A stretch of DNA of 37,733 bases from contig JAQUJY010000020.1 in assembly GCA_028680705.1 (NCBI GenBank), positions 1 through 37,733 of the forward strand, read 5' to 3'. A program made the translations under genes and the position numbers. The notes beneath the pieces were generated by a model that made no database searches, was not told the origin of the DNA, and saw nothing but the letters and a program-made list of their open reading frames with translations. How positions within the stretch are numbered: position 1 is the first letter of the stretch; every line of letters begins with the position of its first letter. Source of the DNA: Bacteroidales bacterium (GTDB taxonomy: Bacteria > Bacteroidota > Bacteroidia > Bacteroidales > Tenuifilaceae). Shown in pieces: positions 22,466 through 29,731 of the stretch.

Positions 22466-23725
22466 ATGAGCAATATTCTTGTTATTATATTGATAATAAT
22501 ATCGTTAAATTATTTGTTTGAGCTATTACTTGATGTCCTAAATCTGCGTTATCTAAATAAAGCCATTCCCAATATCCTTAGTGATGTTTACGATATCAGC
22601 ACCTATGCAAAGCAGCAGGAATACAAAGCGGAGACAACAAAGTTTTCCTTTATTCAGGGTGCATTGTCGTTTGTGGTAATATTCTTAGTGCTATATTTTG
22701 GCTTTCTTGGTAAGCTTCATGCCTACATAGCCGAATTTGGCTTTAGTAGTTTAATGACAACCTTAGCGTTTTTTGGAACATTATTCATTGTAGGTCAGGT
22801 AATCTCAATGCCATTTTCGCTTTGGTCAATATTTGTAATCGAGGAAAAGTATGGTTTTAACCGTGTAACGCCTAGCCTTTTTGTTTTTGATTTTTTAAAA
22901 TCGATATTTTTAGCTGTTATTCTAGGTGGAGGATTACTGGCAATCATAACATTGGTTTTTCAGGTTTCAGGACAATGGTTTTGGCTGATAGCGCTTGCTA
23001 TTATGCTGTTATTCTCACTTCTAGCAAATGCGCTGTATTCAAGGGTGATTGTACCATTATTTAACAAACAAACCCCTTTAGCAAGCGGAGATTTGTATGA
23101 TGACATTAAGGAGTTGGCCCAAAAGGTTGGCTTCCCAGTAAATAAGGTTTTTGTTATCGACGGTTCAAAGCGTAGCTCAAAGGCAAATGCCTATTTCACT
23201 GGGTTTGGTAGCAACAGGCGTGTAATCCTTTACGATACGCTAATTAACTCAATGCAAAACAATGAGATATTAGCAGTTCTCTCTCACGAGATTGGGCACT
23301 ACAAAAAGAAGCATATTTGGACAAATTTTGCATTGGGCGGCTTACAAATGGCCATAATTCTGTATGTATTCAATCTCTTTGCCCAAAGCACAGATTTATC
23401 CATTGCTTTGGGTTATAGTAATGCCACTGAGCCCATATTTCATTTAAGCTTAATAGCCTTTGGCCTTTTATTCACGCCAATTGAGCATGTTATTGGTATC
23501 GGAACGAATATGATGAGCCGTAAAATGGAGTATCAAGCCGATGAGTTTGCTTCAAAGCTAGATTATGGCAACGAATTGATTTCAGCACTTAAAAAACTAT
23601 CCAAAGAAAGTTTGTCAAATCTCACCCCTCATCCTGCTTATGTTTTTGTAAACTATTCACACCCAACCCTTTTTCAAAGAGCAAGAAAAATATTAGATGG
23701 AGAGGGGCATCAAACCAAAAAATAG
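22466..23725 (+). CDS. M48-family CAAX-type membrane metalloprotease (Ste24-like)
   Basis: 419 residues. Hydrophobic segments at about 2-20, 60-80, 95-120, 145-175 and 290-345. Zinc site HEIGH at residues 274-278 (LSHEIGHYKKKHIW) with the third ligand Glu in EYQADEFASKL, both as in Ste24/HtpX relatives; NAYFTGFGSNRRVILYDTLI is the substrate-cleft region. The order of helices matches the CAAX prenyl protease 1 type rather than the shorter HtpX. In bacteria the role is membrane-protein quality control or processing (family inference). Last gene before tRNA-Thr. Confidence 0.93.
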   Translation: MSNILVIILIIISLNYLFELLLDVLNLRYLNKAIPNILSDVYDISTYAKQQEYKAETTKFSFIQGALSFVVIFLVLYFGFLGKLHAYIAEFGFSSLMTTLAFFGTLFIVGQVISMPFSLWSIFVIEEKYGFNRVTPSLFVFDFLKSIFLAVILGGGLLAIITLVFQVSGQWFWLIALAIMLLFSLLANALYSRVIVPLFNKQTPLASGDLYDDIKELAQKVGFPVNKVFVIDGSKRSSKANAYFTGFGSNRRVILYDTLINSMQNNEILAVLSHEIGHYKKKHIWTNFALGGLQMAIILYVFNLFAQSTDLSIALGYSNATEPIFHLSLIAFGLLFTPIEHVIGIGTNMMSRKMEYQADEFASKLDYGNELISALKKLSKESLSNLTPHPAYVFVNYSHPTLFQRARKILDGEGHQTKK

Positions 23726-23727
23726 AA

Positions 23728-23735
23728 TAATTTTG
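23728..23735 (+). promoter_or_regulatory. Candidate -7 box of tRNA-Thr
   Basis: TAATTTTG fits TAnnTTTG and ends 10 bases before the mature tRNA, a sensible distance for the start of transcription. No clear -33 box. Confidence 0.4.
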
Positions 23736-23745
23736 CCAACTAATT

Positions 23746-23818
23746 GCCTCTTTAGCTCAGCTGGCAGAGCAGCTCATTCGTAATGAGCAGGTCGTGGGTT
23801 CGAGTCCCATGAGAGGCT
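23746..23818 (+). tRNA. tRNA-Thr (anticodon CGU)
   Basis: A complete 73-base cloverleaf. Acceptor arms GCCTCTT and GAGAGGC pair (last pair T-G), D stem GCTC/GAGC, anticodon stem GCTCA/TGAGC with loop TTCGTAA (anticodon CGT, reading ACG), T arm GTGGG-TTCGAGT-CCCAT. Discriminator base T; the CCA end is not fully encoded. Confidence 0.95.
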
Positions 23819-23871
23819 CAACTACACAATGGTAATAAGTTTATCTTTTACCTTTAAATCGATACAAAATA

Positions 23872-25143
23872 ATGAATGCAGCCATTTTAACCATAGGTGA
23901 GGAGATACTCATTGGCCAAATAGTTGACACTAATTCTGCTTGGATTGCTACTGAGCTAAACAACATTGGGGTTAGCGTAAGAAGAATAGTATCAATAAGT
24001 GATTCATATGAGGAGATTAAAAGCACTATAAGTAAACTCTTTAACGAGTACGATATAGTGCTTATAACAGGTGGTTTGGGGCCAACAAACGATGATATTA
24101 CAAAGCATGCTCTATGCGAACTCTTTAGTGCAGAGCTAATCGTTCATAAGCCCACGTTGGATCATGTTACTGATATTTTTGCGCGAAGAGGACTTTTGTT
24201 AACGGAGCTGAATGCAAAACAGGCAGAAGTGCCAAATAATTGCAAAGTACTGTTTAACCCGAATGGTACTGCGCCTGCCATGCTTTTCGAGAATGGGAAA
24301 AGTATAATGGTTTCAATGCCAGGCGTGCCCTATGAGATGAAGGCTATTATGAAACTCCATGTTTTACCCCAAATTAAAGGCAAAAATAGTACAAGGGTGG
24401 TTTACCATAAAAACATACAAACATTTGGGTTGCCCGAATCTTTTCTTGCCGAGAGGATTTCTGAGTGGGAGAAAAATCTGCCAGAGAACACTAGTTTAGC
24501 CTACCTGCCTAGCCCAAATTCAATTAGGTTAAGACTTTCAACCATTGGCAGTGATATTAGTTTAATAAAAAACAATACTCAGCTACAAATAGAAAAACTT
24601 AAGCCTATTATCCTCGATAATATTTTTGGTTTTGATGATGATACAATGGCTACAACCGTTGCTCGTTTACTTTTAGATAAAAATGCCAAACTGGCTGTTG
24701 CTGAAAGCTGCACAGGGGGAACAATTGCACAGCTATTAACTGAGAACTCCGGTTCCTCAGAGTACTTTGTGGGGGGAATAGTAGCCTATTCCAACGAGAT
24801 TAAAGTTGAACAGCTTAGGGTGAGTAATAACGATATTGAAAAGTTTGGAGCAGTAAGCCAACAGGTAGTTGAAGCAATGGCAGCAAATGCGAGGGATATC
24901 TTCAAAACGAATTATGCCATAGCAACTTCTGGTATTGCGGGACCAACTGGTGCAACGCAAGGGAAGCCTGTAGGAACAGTATGGATAGCAATAGCAACAC
25001 CACAAACTGTTGTAAGTGAAATGCATATGTTTGGGGGAAACAGAGAGCGAAATATACTTAGAAGCGCTGTTACTGCTCTAAACATGTTAAGACTTATCCT
25101 TTTGGAAGAGGAAAGGTCTAAAAAAACACAAGTTTTTATTTGA
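23872..25143 (+). CDS. cinA: CinA-family nicotinamide-nucleotide amidohydrolase
   Basis: 423 residues with both CinA domains. The N-terminal MoCF-like domain (about 1-170) shows LTIGEEILIGQIVDTNSAW and TGGLGPTNDDIT. The C-terminal PncC-type domain (about 255-415) shows AVAESCTGGTIAQLL and TSGIAGPTGAT..GKPVGTVWI. The C-domain deamidates nicotinamide mononucleotide in pyridine-nucleotide recycling; the N-domain may act as an ADP-ribose pyrophosphatase in some CinA proteins. It precedes rpmB by 83 bases, a common Bacteroidota order. Confidence 0.96.
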   Translation: MNAAILTIGEEILIGQIVDTNSAWIATELNNIGVSVRRIVSISDSYEEIKSTISKLFNEYDIVLITGGLGPTNDDITKHALCELFSAELIVHKPTLDHVTDIFARRGLLLTELNAKQAEVPNNCKVLFNPNGTAPAMLFENGKSIMVSMPGVPYEMKAIMKLHVLPQIKGKNSTRVVYHKNIQTFGLPESFLAERISEWEKNLPENTSLAYLPSPNSIRLRLSTIGSDISLIKNNTQLQIEKLKPIILDNIFGFDDDTMATTVARLLLDKNAKLAVAESCTGGTIAQLLTENSGSSEYFVGGIVAYSNEIKVEQLRVSNNDIEKFGAVSQQVVEAMAANARDIFKTNYAIATSGIAGPTGATQGKPVGTVWIAIATPQTVVSEMHMFGGNRERNILRSAVTALNMLRLILLEEERSKKTQVFI

Positions 25144-25226
25144 ATGTTTTGGATAATTAAATAAAAATAGCGTCCTTTGCGCACTGTTTAGAAAATCATA
25201 CAAACAAAGATAATACCCAAGGAACG

Positions 25227-25469
25227 ATGTCACGAATATGTCAGATTACTGGAAAAAAGGTAATGGTAGGGAACAATGTTTCTCACTCCAACAGAAGAAC
25301 TAAGAGAAGGTTCTATCCTAATCTATTGAATAAGAAGTTTTTCCTTGAAGAGGAAAATCGCTGGGTAACCTTGAAGGTTTCAGCTGCGGGTATCCGTACA
25401 ATCAATAAGAAAGGGTTGAAAAATGCTTTGAAGCAAGCTGAGGAAAAGGGTTTAATTAAAATCTATTAA
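25227..25469 (+). CDS. rpmB: Large-subunit ribosomal protein bL28
   Basis: 80 residues, full length. Diagnostic segments: [31 protein letters not shown] and [17 protein letters not shown]. No zinc CxxC pairs beyond the single N-terminal Cys, so the C-minus form. 11 bases upstream of rpmG and part of the rpmB-rpmG-DUF4295 unit. Confidence 0.98.
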   Translation: MSRICQITGKKVMVGNNVSHSNRRTKRRFYPNLLNKKFFLEEENRWVTLKVSAAGIRTINKKGLKNALKQAEEKGLIKIY

Positions 25470-25480
25470 AGTATTAAGCA

Positions 25481-25663
25481 ATGGCAAAAAAAGGCAATAG
25501 AGTACAGGTAATATTGGAGTGTACAGAGCACAAGGAGTCTGGCCAACCTGGAACTTCTAGGTATATTACTACCAAAAACAAAAAGAATGTTCCTGATAGG
25601 CTCGAACTTAAAAAGTATAACTCTGTTTTACGCAAAGTAACCGTTCATCGTGAAATAAAATAA
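25481..25663 (+). CDS. rpmG: Large-subunit ribosomal protein bL33
   Basis: 60 residues. Core motifs [10 protein letters not shown] and [21 protein letters not shown] are standard for bL33. Only one Cys (ILECTEHK), so this is a zinc-free form. It lies 12 bases before the DUF4295 gene. Confidence 0.97.
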   Translation: MAKKGNRVQVILECTEHKESGQPGTSRYITTKNKKNVPDRLELKKYNSVLRKVTVHREIK

Positions 25664-25675
25664 AATTAAATAGTT

Positions 25676-25834
25676 ATGGCAAAGAAAGCAGTTGCATCTT
25701 TACAAAAAGGTGAGGGAAGAATAACCACCAAGTGTATAAAAATGGTAAAATCTCCCAAGTCAGGAGCCTATGCTTTCCGTGAGGAGATGATACCAAACGT
25801 TTTAATCAAAGATTTTTTCGACGGAAAAATTTAA
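25676..25834 (+). CDS. DUF4295 small basic protein
   Basis: 52 residues: MAKKAVASLQKGEGRITTKC at the start, then KMVKSPKSGAYAFREEMIPN and a C-terminal KDFFDGKI. This family is found almost only in Bacteroidota and nearly always directly after rpmG, as here (12 bases). Its position and basic charge suggest a ribosome- or rRNA-linked role, but none has been shown to my knowledge. It is followed by a strong terminator. Confidence 0.93.
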   Translation: MAKKAVASLQKGEGRITTKCIKMVKSPKSGAYAFREEMIPNVLIKDFFDGKI

Positions 25835-25858
25835 TTTCCTTTGATATATACACACCTT

Positions 25859-25896
25859 AAGCTTCCTATACTATGTAGGAAGCTTTTGTATTTTTG
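25859..25896 (+). terminator. Terminator of the rpmB-rpmG-DUF4295 unit
   Basis: Perfect 10-base arms AAGCTTCCTA (25859-25868) and TAGGAAGCTT (25876-25885), a 7-base loop, then a T-rich tail. The tail contains TATTTTTG (25889-25896), which could double as the -7 box for ftsY. Confidence 0.88.
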
Positions 25897-25919
25897 GGAA
25901 TAATTAACCTGAATAAGAT

Positions 25920-26873
25920 ATGGGATTTTTCAAAAAACAATCGCCTAGTTCTAAAGAATCACTGGATAAGGGTTTAGAAAAGACCAAACAAAGTCTTTTC
26001 TCTAAGCTTTCAAGAATTGTGGCCGGCAAATCAACTGTTGATGATGAGGTACTTGATAATCTTGAGGAGGTTCTTATTACTTCTGATGTAGGGGTTGAGA
26101 CAACGCTACGTATTATCGAGCGAATTGAGCAAAGAGTTTCGCGCGACAAGTATATGAACACAGCAGAGCTTAACCAAATCCTGAAATCTGAAATAGCCGA
26201 ACTATTAGCACAAAATGATTCAGGTGATGTTGATACCTCTATTAACACTACTGATGGAGCACCGTATGTTATTATGGTTGTTGGTGTTAATGGTGTAGGT
26301 AAAACTACTACAATTGGCAAGCTAGCCCACATCTATAAAGAGCAAGGTAAATCGGTGTACCTTGGTGCCGCCGATACTTTTAGGGCAGCAGCAGTTGATC
26401 AACTTGAGATTTGGGCAAAGAGGGTTGGAGTACCTATTATTAAACAGGCCATGGGTTCCGATCCTGCCTCGGTTGCTTTCGATGCCATTTCATCGGCAAA
26501 GGCAAATAATGCCGATTTGGTAATTATTGATACAGCAGGAAGGCTACATAACAAGGTTAACCTAATGAATGAGCTCACCAAAATAAAGAGGGTGATGCAG
26601 AAGGTAATCCCAGATGCGCCTCACGAAGTCCTTTTGGTGCTTGATGGTAGCACGGGACAAAATGCATTTGAACAGGCCAAACAGTTCACTTTGGCTACAG
26701 AAGTTACCTCATTGGCGCTCACTAAACTTGATGGAACTGCTAAGGGCGGTGTTGTACTCGGAATTTCTGACCAGTTTAAGATACCCGTAAAATACATTGG
26801 AGTTGGTGAAAAGGTTACCGATCTTCAAGTTTTTGATCGATTTGCGTTTGTTGATTCTCTCTTCAAGCAATAG
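25920..26873 (+). CDS. ftsY: Signal recognition particle receptor
   Basis: 317 residues, consisting of the NG GTPase domain with only a short N-terminal extension, as usual for Bacteroidota. It docks the SRP-ribosome complex at the inner membrane. G1 GVNGVGKTTTIGKLA, G3 DTAGRLHNK, G4 TKLDGTAKGG and the closing region GVGEKVTDLQVF are all intact; the N domain spans about residues 10-95. It starts 24 bases after the terminator of the ribosomal-protein unit. Confidence 0.97.
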   Translation: MGFFKKQSPSSKESLDKGLEKTKQSLFSKLSRIVAGKSTVDDEVLDNLEEVLITSDVGVETTLRIIERIEQRVSRDKYMNTAELNQILKSEIAELLAQNDSGDVDTSINTTDGAPYVIMVVGVNGVGKTTTIGKLAHIYKEQGKSVYLGAADTFRAAAVDQLEIWAKRVGVPIIKQAMGSDPASVAFDAISSAKANNADLVIIDTAGRLHNKVNLMNELTKIKRVMQKVIPDAPHEVLLVLDGSTGQNAFEQAKQFTLATEVTSLALTKLDGTAKGGVVLGISDQFKIPVKYIGVGEKVTDLQVFDRFAFVDSLFKQ

Positions 26874-26895
26874 TTTTAAATATTAAAGGATATTT

Positions 26896-26919
26896 AAAGG
26901 GCAAATTTGCCCTTTTTTT
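26896..26919 (+). terminator. Terminator of ftsY
   Basis: AAAGGGCAAA (26896-26905) and TTTGCCCTTT (26906-26915) are a perfect 10+10 palindrome followed by further T residues, 22 bases after the ftsY stop. Confidence 0.9.
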
Positions 26920-26920
26920 G

Positions 26921-26928
26921 TAGATTTG
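26921..26928 (+). promoter_or_regulatory. Candidate -7 box upstream of the PLP enzyme
   Basis: TAGATTTG fits TAnnTTTG and is identical to the better-supported -7 box at 29636-29643. It directly follows the ftsY terminator and lies 84 bases before the start codon. I see no good -33 box. Confidence 0.3.
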
Positions 26929-27011
26929 ACTTGCGTTTTTAGCATGTAGTAGCTAAACCAATAGTCTCCTTGTTCATCATAATTGATGAATATGCTTAAT
27001 CCAAAATTGTA

Positions 27012-28187
27012 ATGAAAACGTCTAAACCCAAAACAACTCGCATCCCGGTTTATAGGGATACCGCTTTTCATTTGGTTGATATTCCTACAATGAAACAAGC
27101 TTTCTCTGATGAGTTGGAATACAATAGAGATCCCGAACTTTATATTTATAGTCGATATAGAAATCCCAATGTAGCCCAGGCCGAAACCATGCTCATGGAT
27201 ATTGAGGGCAGCAAATGGTCGGTACTAACCCAATCGGGATTATCTGCTATTGATACAGCTCTGTCAATCTTTCAGGAAAAGGGAAGCAATCAGAATTGGC
27301 TGTTCTTTTCTGAGATTTACGGGGGTACAAACCAGTATATCGATAGTGTGCTGGTTGATCGTAGAGGATTAAACATTCACCGATTTTTTCCCGAAGGAGA
27401 TGCTTACAGTATCGAGAAATTTGAGCAATTACTTAAAGATATCAAACCAAAAGTTGTGTTTTTCGAGGCAATTTCTAACCCAATGCTCATTGCTCTGGAT
27501 GGAAATGCATTTATTAAAAAGGCAAAGGAACATGGAGCCAATGTTATTGTTGATAATACCTTTGCTACACCTTACTTGTGGAAGCCTCTTGAGGATGGAG
27601 CCGACATAGTAATACACAGCGTTACAAAGTATTTAGCCGGACATGGAACCATATCGGCAGGAGTACTGAGCGGGAACGATAAATCCATTGAAAAATCTGC
27701 ACTAGAGTACAGAAAATTGGTTGGGCATATGCTATCTCCCGACGATGCAGCCCGATTGTGTGAACAGCTTAGGACCTATAATCTGAGAGTTGAGAGACAG
27801 TTTAAAAATGCCTTTATACTAGCATACTTTTTAAATGATCACCCTAGAATTGAGAAGGTGCTCTTTCCTGGACTCGAAAGCCATCCCACACATTTTAATG
27901 CTTTTAAAATGTTTAAAGGCAAAGGGTATGGCGCTATCATTACTTTTGATATTGCTGGGAGTAGCTTTGAGGATAAACAGCATAAGTGTAGTAAGTTCAT
28001 TAGACTATTGCGTGATGAAATTCCGTTGATTCCAACGCTAGGCGATACAGAAACCACGCTAATGCCCATTGAGCCTGTTTGGGGCGATAAATTCCCCTAT
28101 CCTGGCATGATTAGGCTTTCGGTTGGTGTTGAGAATGCCGATACGCTAATTAGCCTCATTAAAAAGGCTTTGGAAAATTTAGGTTGA
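27012..28187 (+). CDS. Trans-sulfuration-type PLP enzyme (Cys/Met metabolism family)
   Basis: 391 residues, normal length. Substrate-side YSRYRNPNVAQAE corresponds to the Tyr-x-Arg phosphate site; the PLP lysine is Lys206 in SVTKYLAGHGTISAG; VFFEAISNPM and VDNTFATPYL are the usual cofactor strands; the C-terminus has IRLSVGVENADTL. Members include cystathionine gamma-synthase, beta- and gamma-lyases and methionine gamma-lyase; I cannot separate them from sequence. It makes or breaks C-S bonds in the cytoplasm. It ends 22 bases before the iron-sulfur/anchor subunit, so they are probably co-transcribed. Confidence 0.9.
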   Translation: MKTSKPKTTRIPVYRDTAFHLVDIPTMKQAFSDELEYNRDPELYIYSRYRNPNVAQAETMLMDIEGSKWSVLTQSGLSAIDTALSIFQEKGSNQNWLFFSEIYGGTNQYIDSVLVDRRGLNIHRFFPEGDAYSIEKFEQLLKDIKPKVVFFEAISNPMLIALDGNAFIKKAKEHGANVIVDNTFATPYLWKPLEDGADIVIHSVTKYLAGHGTISAGVLSGNDKSIEKSALEYRKLVGHMLSPDDAARLCEQLRTYNLRVERQFKNAFILAYFLNDHPRIEKVLFPGLESHPTHFNAFKMFKGKGYGAIITFDIAGSSFEDKQHKCSKFIRLLRDEIPLIPTLGDTETTLMPIEPVWGDKFPYPGMIRLSVGVENADTLISLIKKALENLG

Positions 28188-28209
28188 TTCATCCCTAATA
28201 GATTGCTGA

Positions 28210-29556
28210 ATGGACAGTTGCAATGGTTTTATTTTCGACTATTCTAAGTGTGTTGGTTGCCACGCTTGTCTTGTAGCGTGTTATAATGAGAACCAAACCG
28301 TTCCTCCAATTAGTTGGAGAACCGTTAATCATTTTAATAAAGAAAAGTTACCTCTTTTGGGGTTTATCCACCAATCAATTGCTTGTAACCATTGCATTGA
28401 AGCACCTTGCTTAAAATCGTGCCCCAGCGGAGCTTATTCTAAGGATACCATTACTGGAGCAATAATTCACGATGCAGATAAATGTATTGGCTGTAAGTAT
28501 TGTACTTGGGCTTGTCCGTTCGATGCCCCAAAGTACAACGAGGCCAAGGGTATTATTGAAAAGTGCAATTTTTGTAACTCTAGGTTAAAAGAGGGCAAAG
28601 AGCCTGCTTGCACCACAAATTGCCCCACAGGGGCATTGTCATTCGGTAGGGTTGATACGGATAAACCAAAAGGTTTTGGAATTAGCAAAAAACCAATATC
28701 ACCAAGAATTAATACTATTGGCGACGAAGTATTACAAAATATACCAAGCCAGAATTTGGTTGCAACGGGTACCGAAGGTTCTGATGTTACTCAGTTCTTA
28801 AGAAATGGAATACCATCACCAATCAATGCAAAATCTGAATGGCCATTGGCACTTTTCTCCTTTATTGGATCTATAATGGTTGGTTGGTTTTGGTCAGGTA
28901 TTGTAGATAAAAGTGTGGAATTCCCTTTGTGGGTATTTATTCTATTGGGTTCAGTCAGTGCGCTAATAAGTGTTTTACACCTCGGAAAACCTCTAAAAGC
29001 TTACCTTTCAATAGTTAATATCCGAACAAGTTGGCTTGCCCGTGAAATTTTATCAATGGGTCTTTTTGCTGCAACTGCTTTTGCTGCACTTATTACAAAT
29101 AGTTTCCCTTTGCTCATTATTGGAAGTATTGCCGGTTTACTCTTTCTGATTTGTATTGAAATGGTTTATTCAGTAGTGGGAAAAAGGTATAAGACCCACA
29201 TCCATAGTGCAAATACAATCTTAACGGCTTCTGCTTTTTTTGCTTTTTTTGCAAACTATTACGATTTGCTCTTGTTAATACTCGTCATTAAGTCGGCCTT
29301 GTTTATTGCGCGAACTGCTATAGTTGAGTTACAACAAGTGCCACTGAACACCCTTGTAAGTTTTATTAGGCTTCTCTTGGGTTTTGTGCTACCAATAGGA
29401 ATTATTGCATTTAGCCCTGAGATTAACTACACTAATCAGCTGTTAATACTCTTTATTCTGATTGCTGAATTAATAGATAGAATATTGTACTACAACGATA
29501 TTGAGCCTGAAAGGCCCATGCATTTTGAGAGAGAATTAGTCGTTAAAAAGGATTAA
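28210..29556 (+). CDS. Fused iron-sulfur (DmsB-like) and membrane-anchor (DmsC-like) subunit
   Basis: 448 residues joining two subunits that are usually separate. Residues about 1-165 are a four-cluster ferredoxin: CVGCHACLVAC, CNHCIEAPCLKSC, CIGCKYCTWAC, and CNFC with a later CTTNC, giving 16 cysteines for four [4Fe-4S] clusters. After a linker, residues about 210-440 hold eight hydrophobic segments typical of a DmsC-type anchor that takes electrons from menaquinol. It would link the quinone pool to the molybdoenzyme at 31673. The catalytic subunit is two genes downstream, with a coiled-coil gene in between. Confidence 0.92.
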   Translation: MDSCNGFIFDYSKCVGCHACLVACYNENQTVPPISWRTVNHFNKEKLPLLGFIHQSIACNHCIEAPCLKSCPSGAYSKDTITGAIIHDADKCIGCKYCTWACPFDAPKYNEAKGIIEKCNFCNSRLKEGKEPACTTNCPTGALSFGRVDTDKPKGFGISKKPISPRINTIGDEVLQNIPSQNLVATGTEGSDVTQFLRNGIPSPINAKSEWPLALFSFIGSIMVGWFWSGIVDKSVEFPLWVFILLGSVSALISVLHLGKPLKAYLSIVNIRTSWLAREILSMGLFAATAFAALITNSFPLLIIGSIAGLLFLICIEMVYSVVGKRYKTHIHSANTILTASAFFAFFANYYDLLLLILVIKSALFIARTAIVELQQVPLNTLVSFIRLLLGFVLPIGIIAFSPEINYTNQLLILFILIAELIDRILYYNDIEPERPMHFERELVVKKD

Positions 29557-29612
29557 AATAGGTTTAACAACCAATTTATTACATGTATCTATGCTTTTAT
29601 TTGATGAACAAG

Positions 29613-29643
29613 TTTGTAATCCGTTGCCAACAATTTAGATTTG
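29613..29643 (+). promoter_or_regulatory. Promoter of the coiled-coil gene
   Basis: TTTG (29613-29616) and TAGATTTG (29636-29643) are separated by 19 bases, the best match in the window to the Bacteroidota -33/-7 pattern. The predicted transcription start is near 29650, which leaves about 80 bases before the TTG at 29732 or 12 before the one at 29663. Confidence 0.6.
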
Positions 29644-29731
29644 TAGTAAAATCGTTTATTCATTGTTTCGGTTAATACATTTTAATTTGGAATCACAATA
29701 TCATCCAATATCCAACTTCAAAAAATTTATT

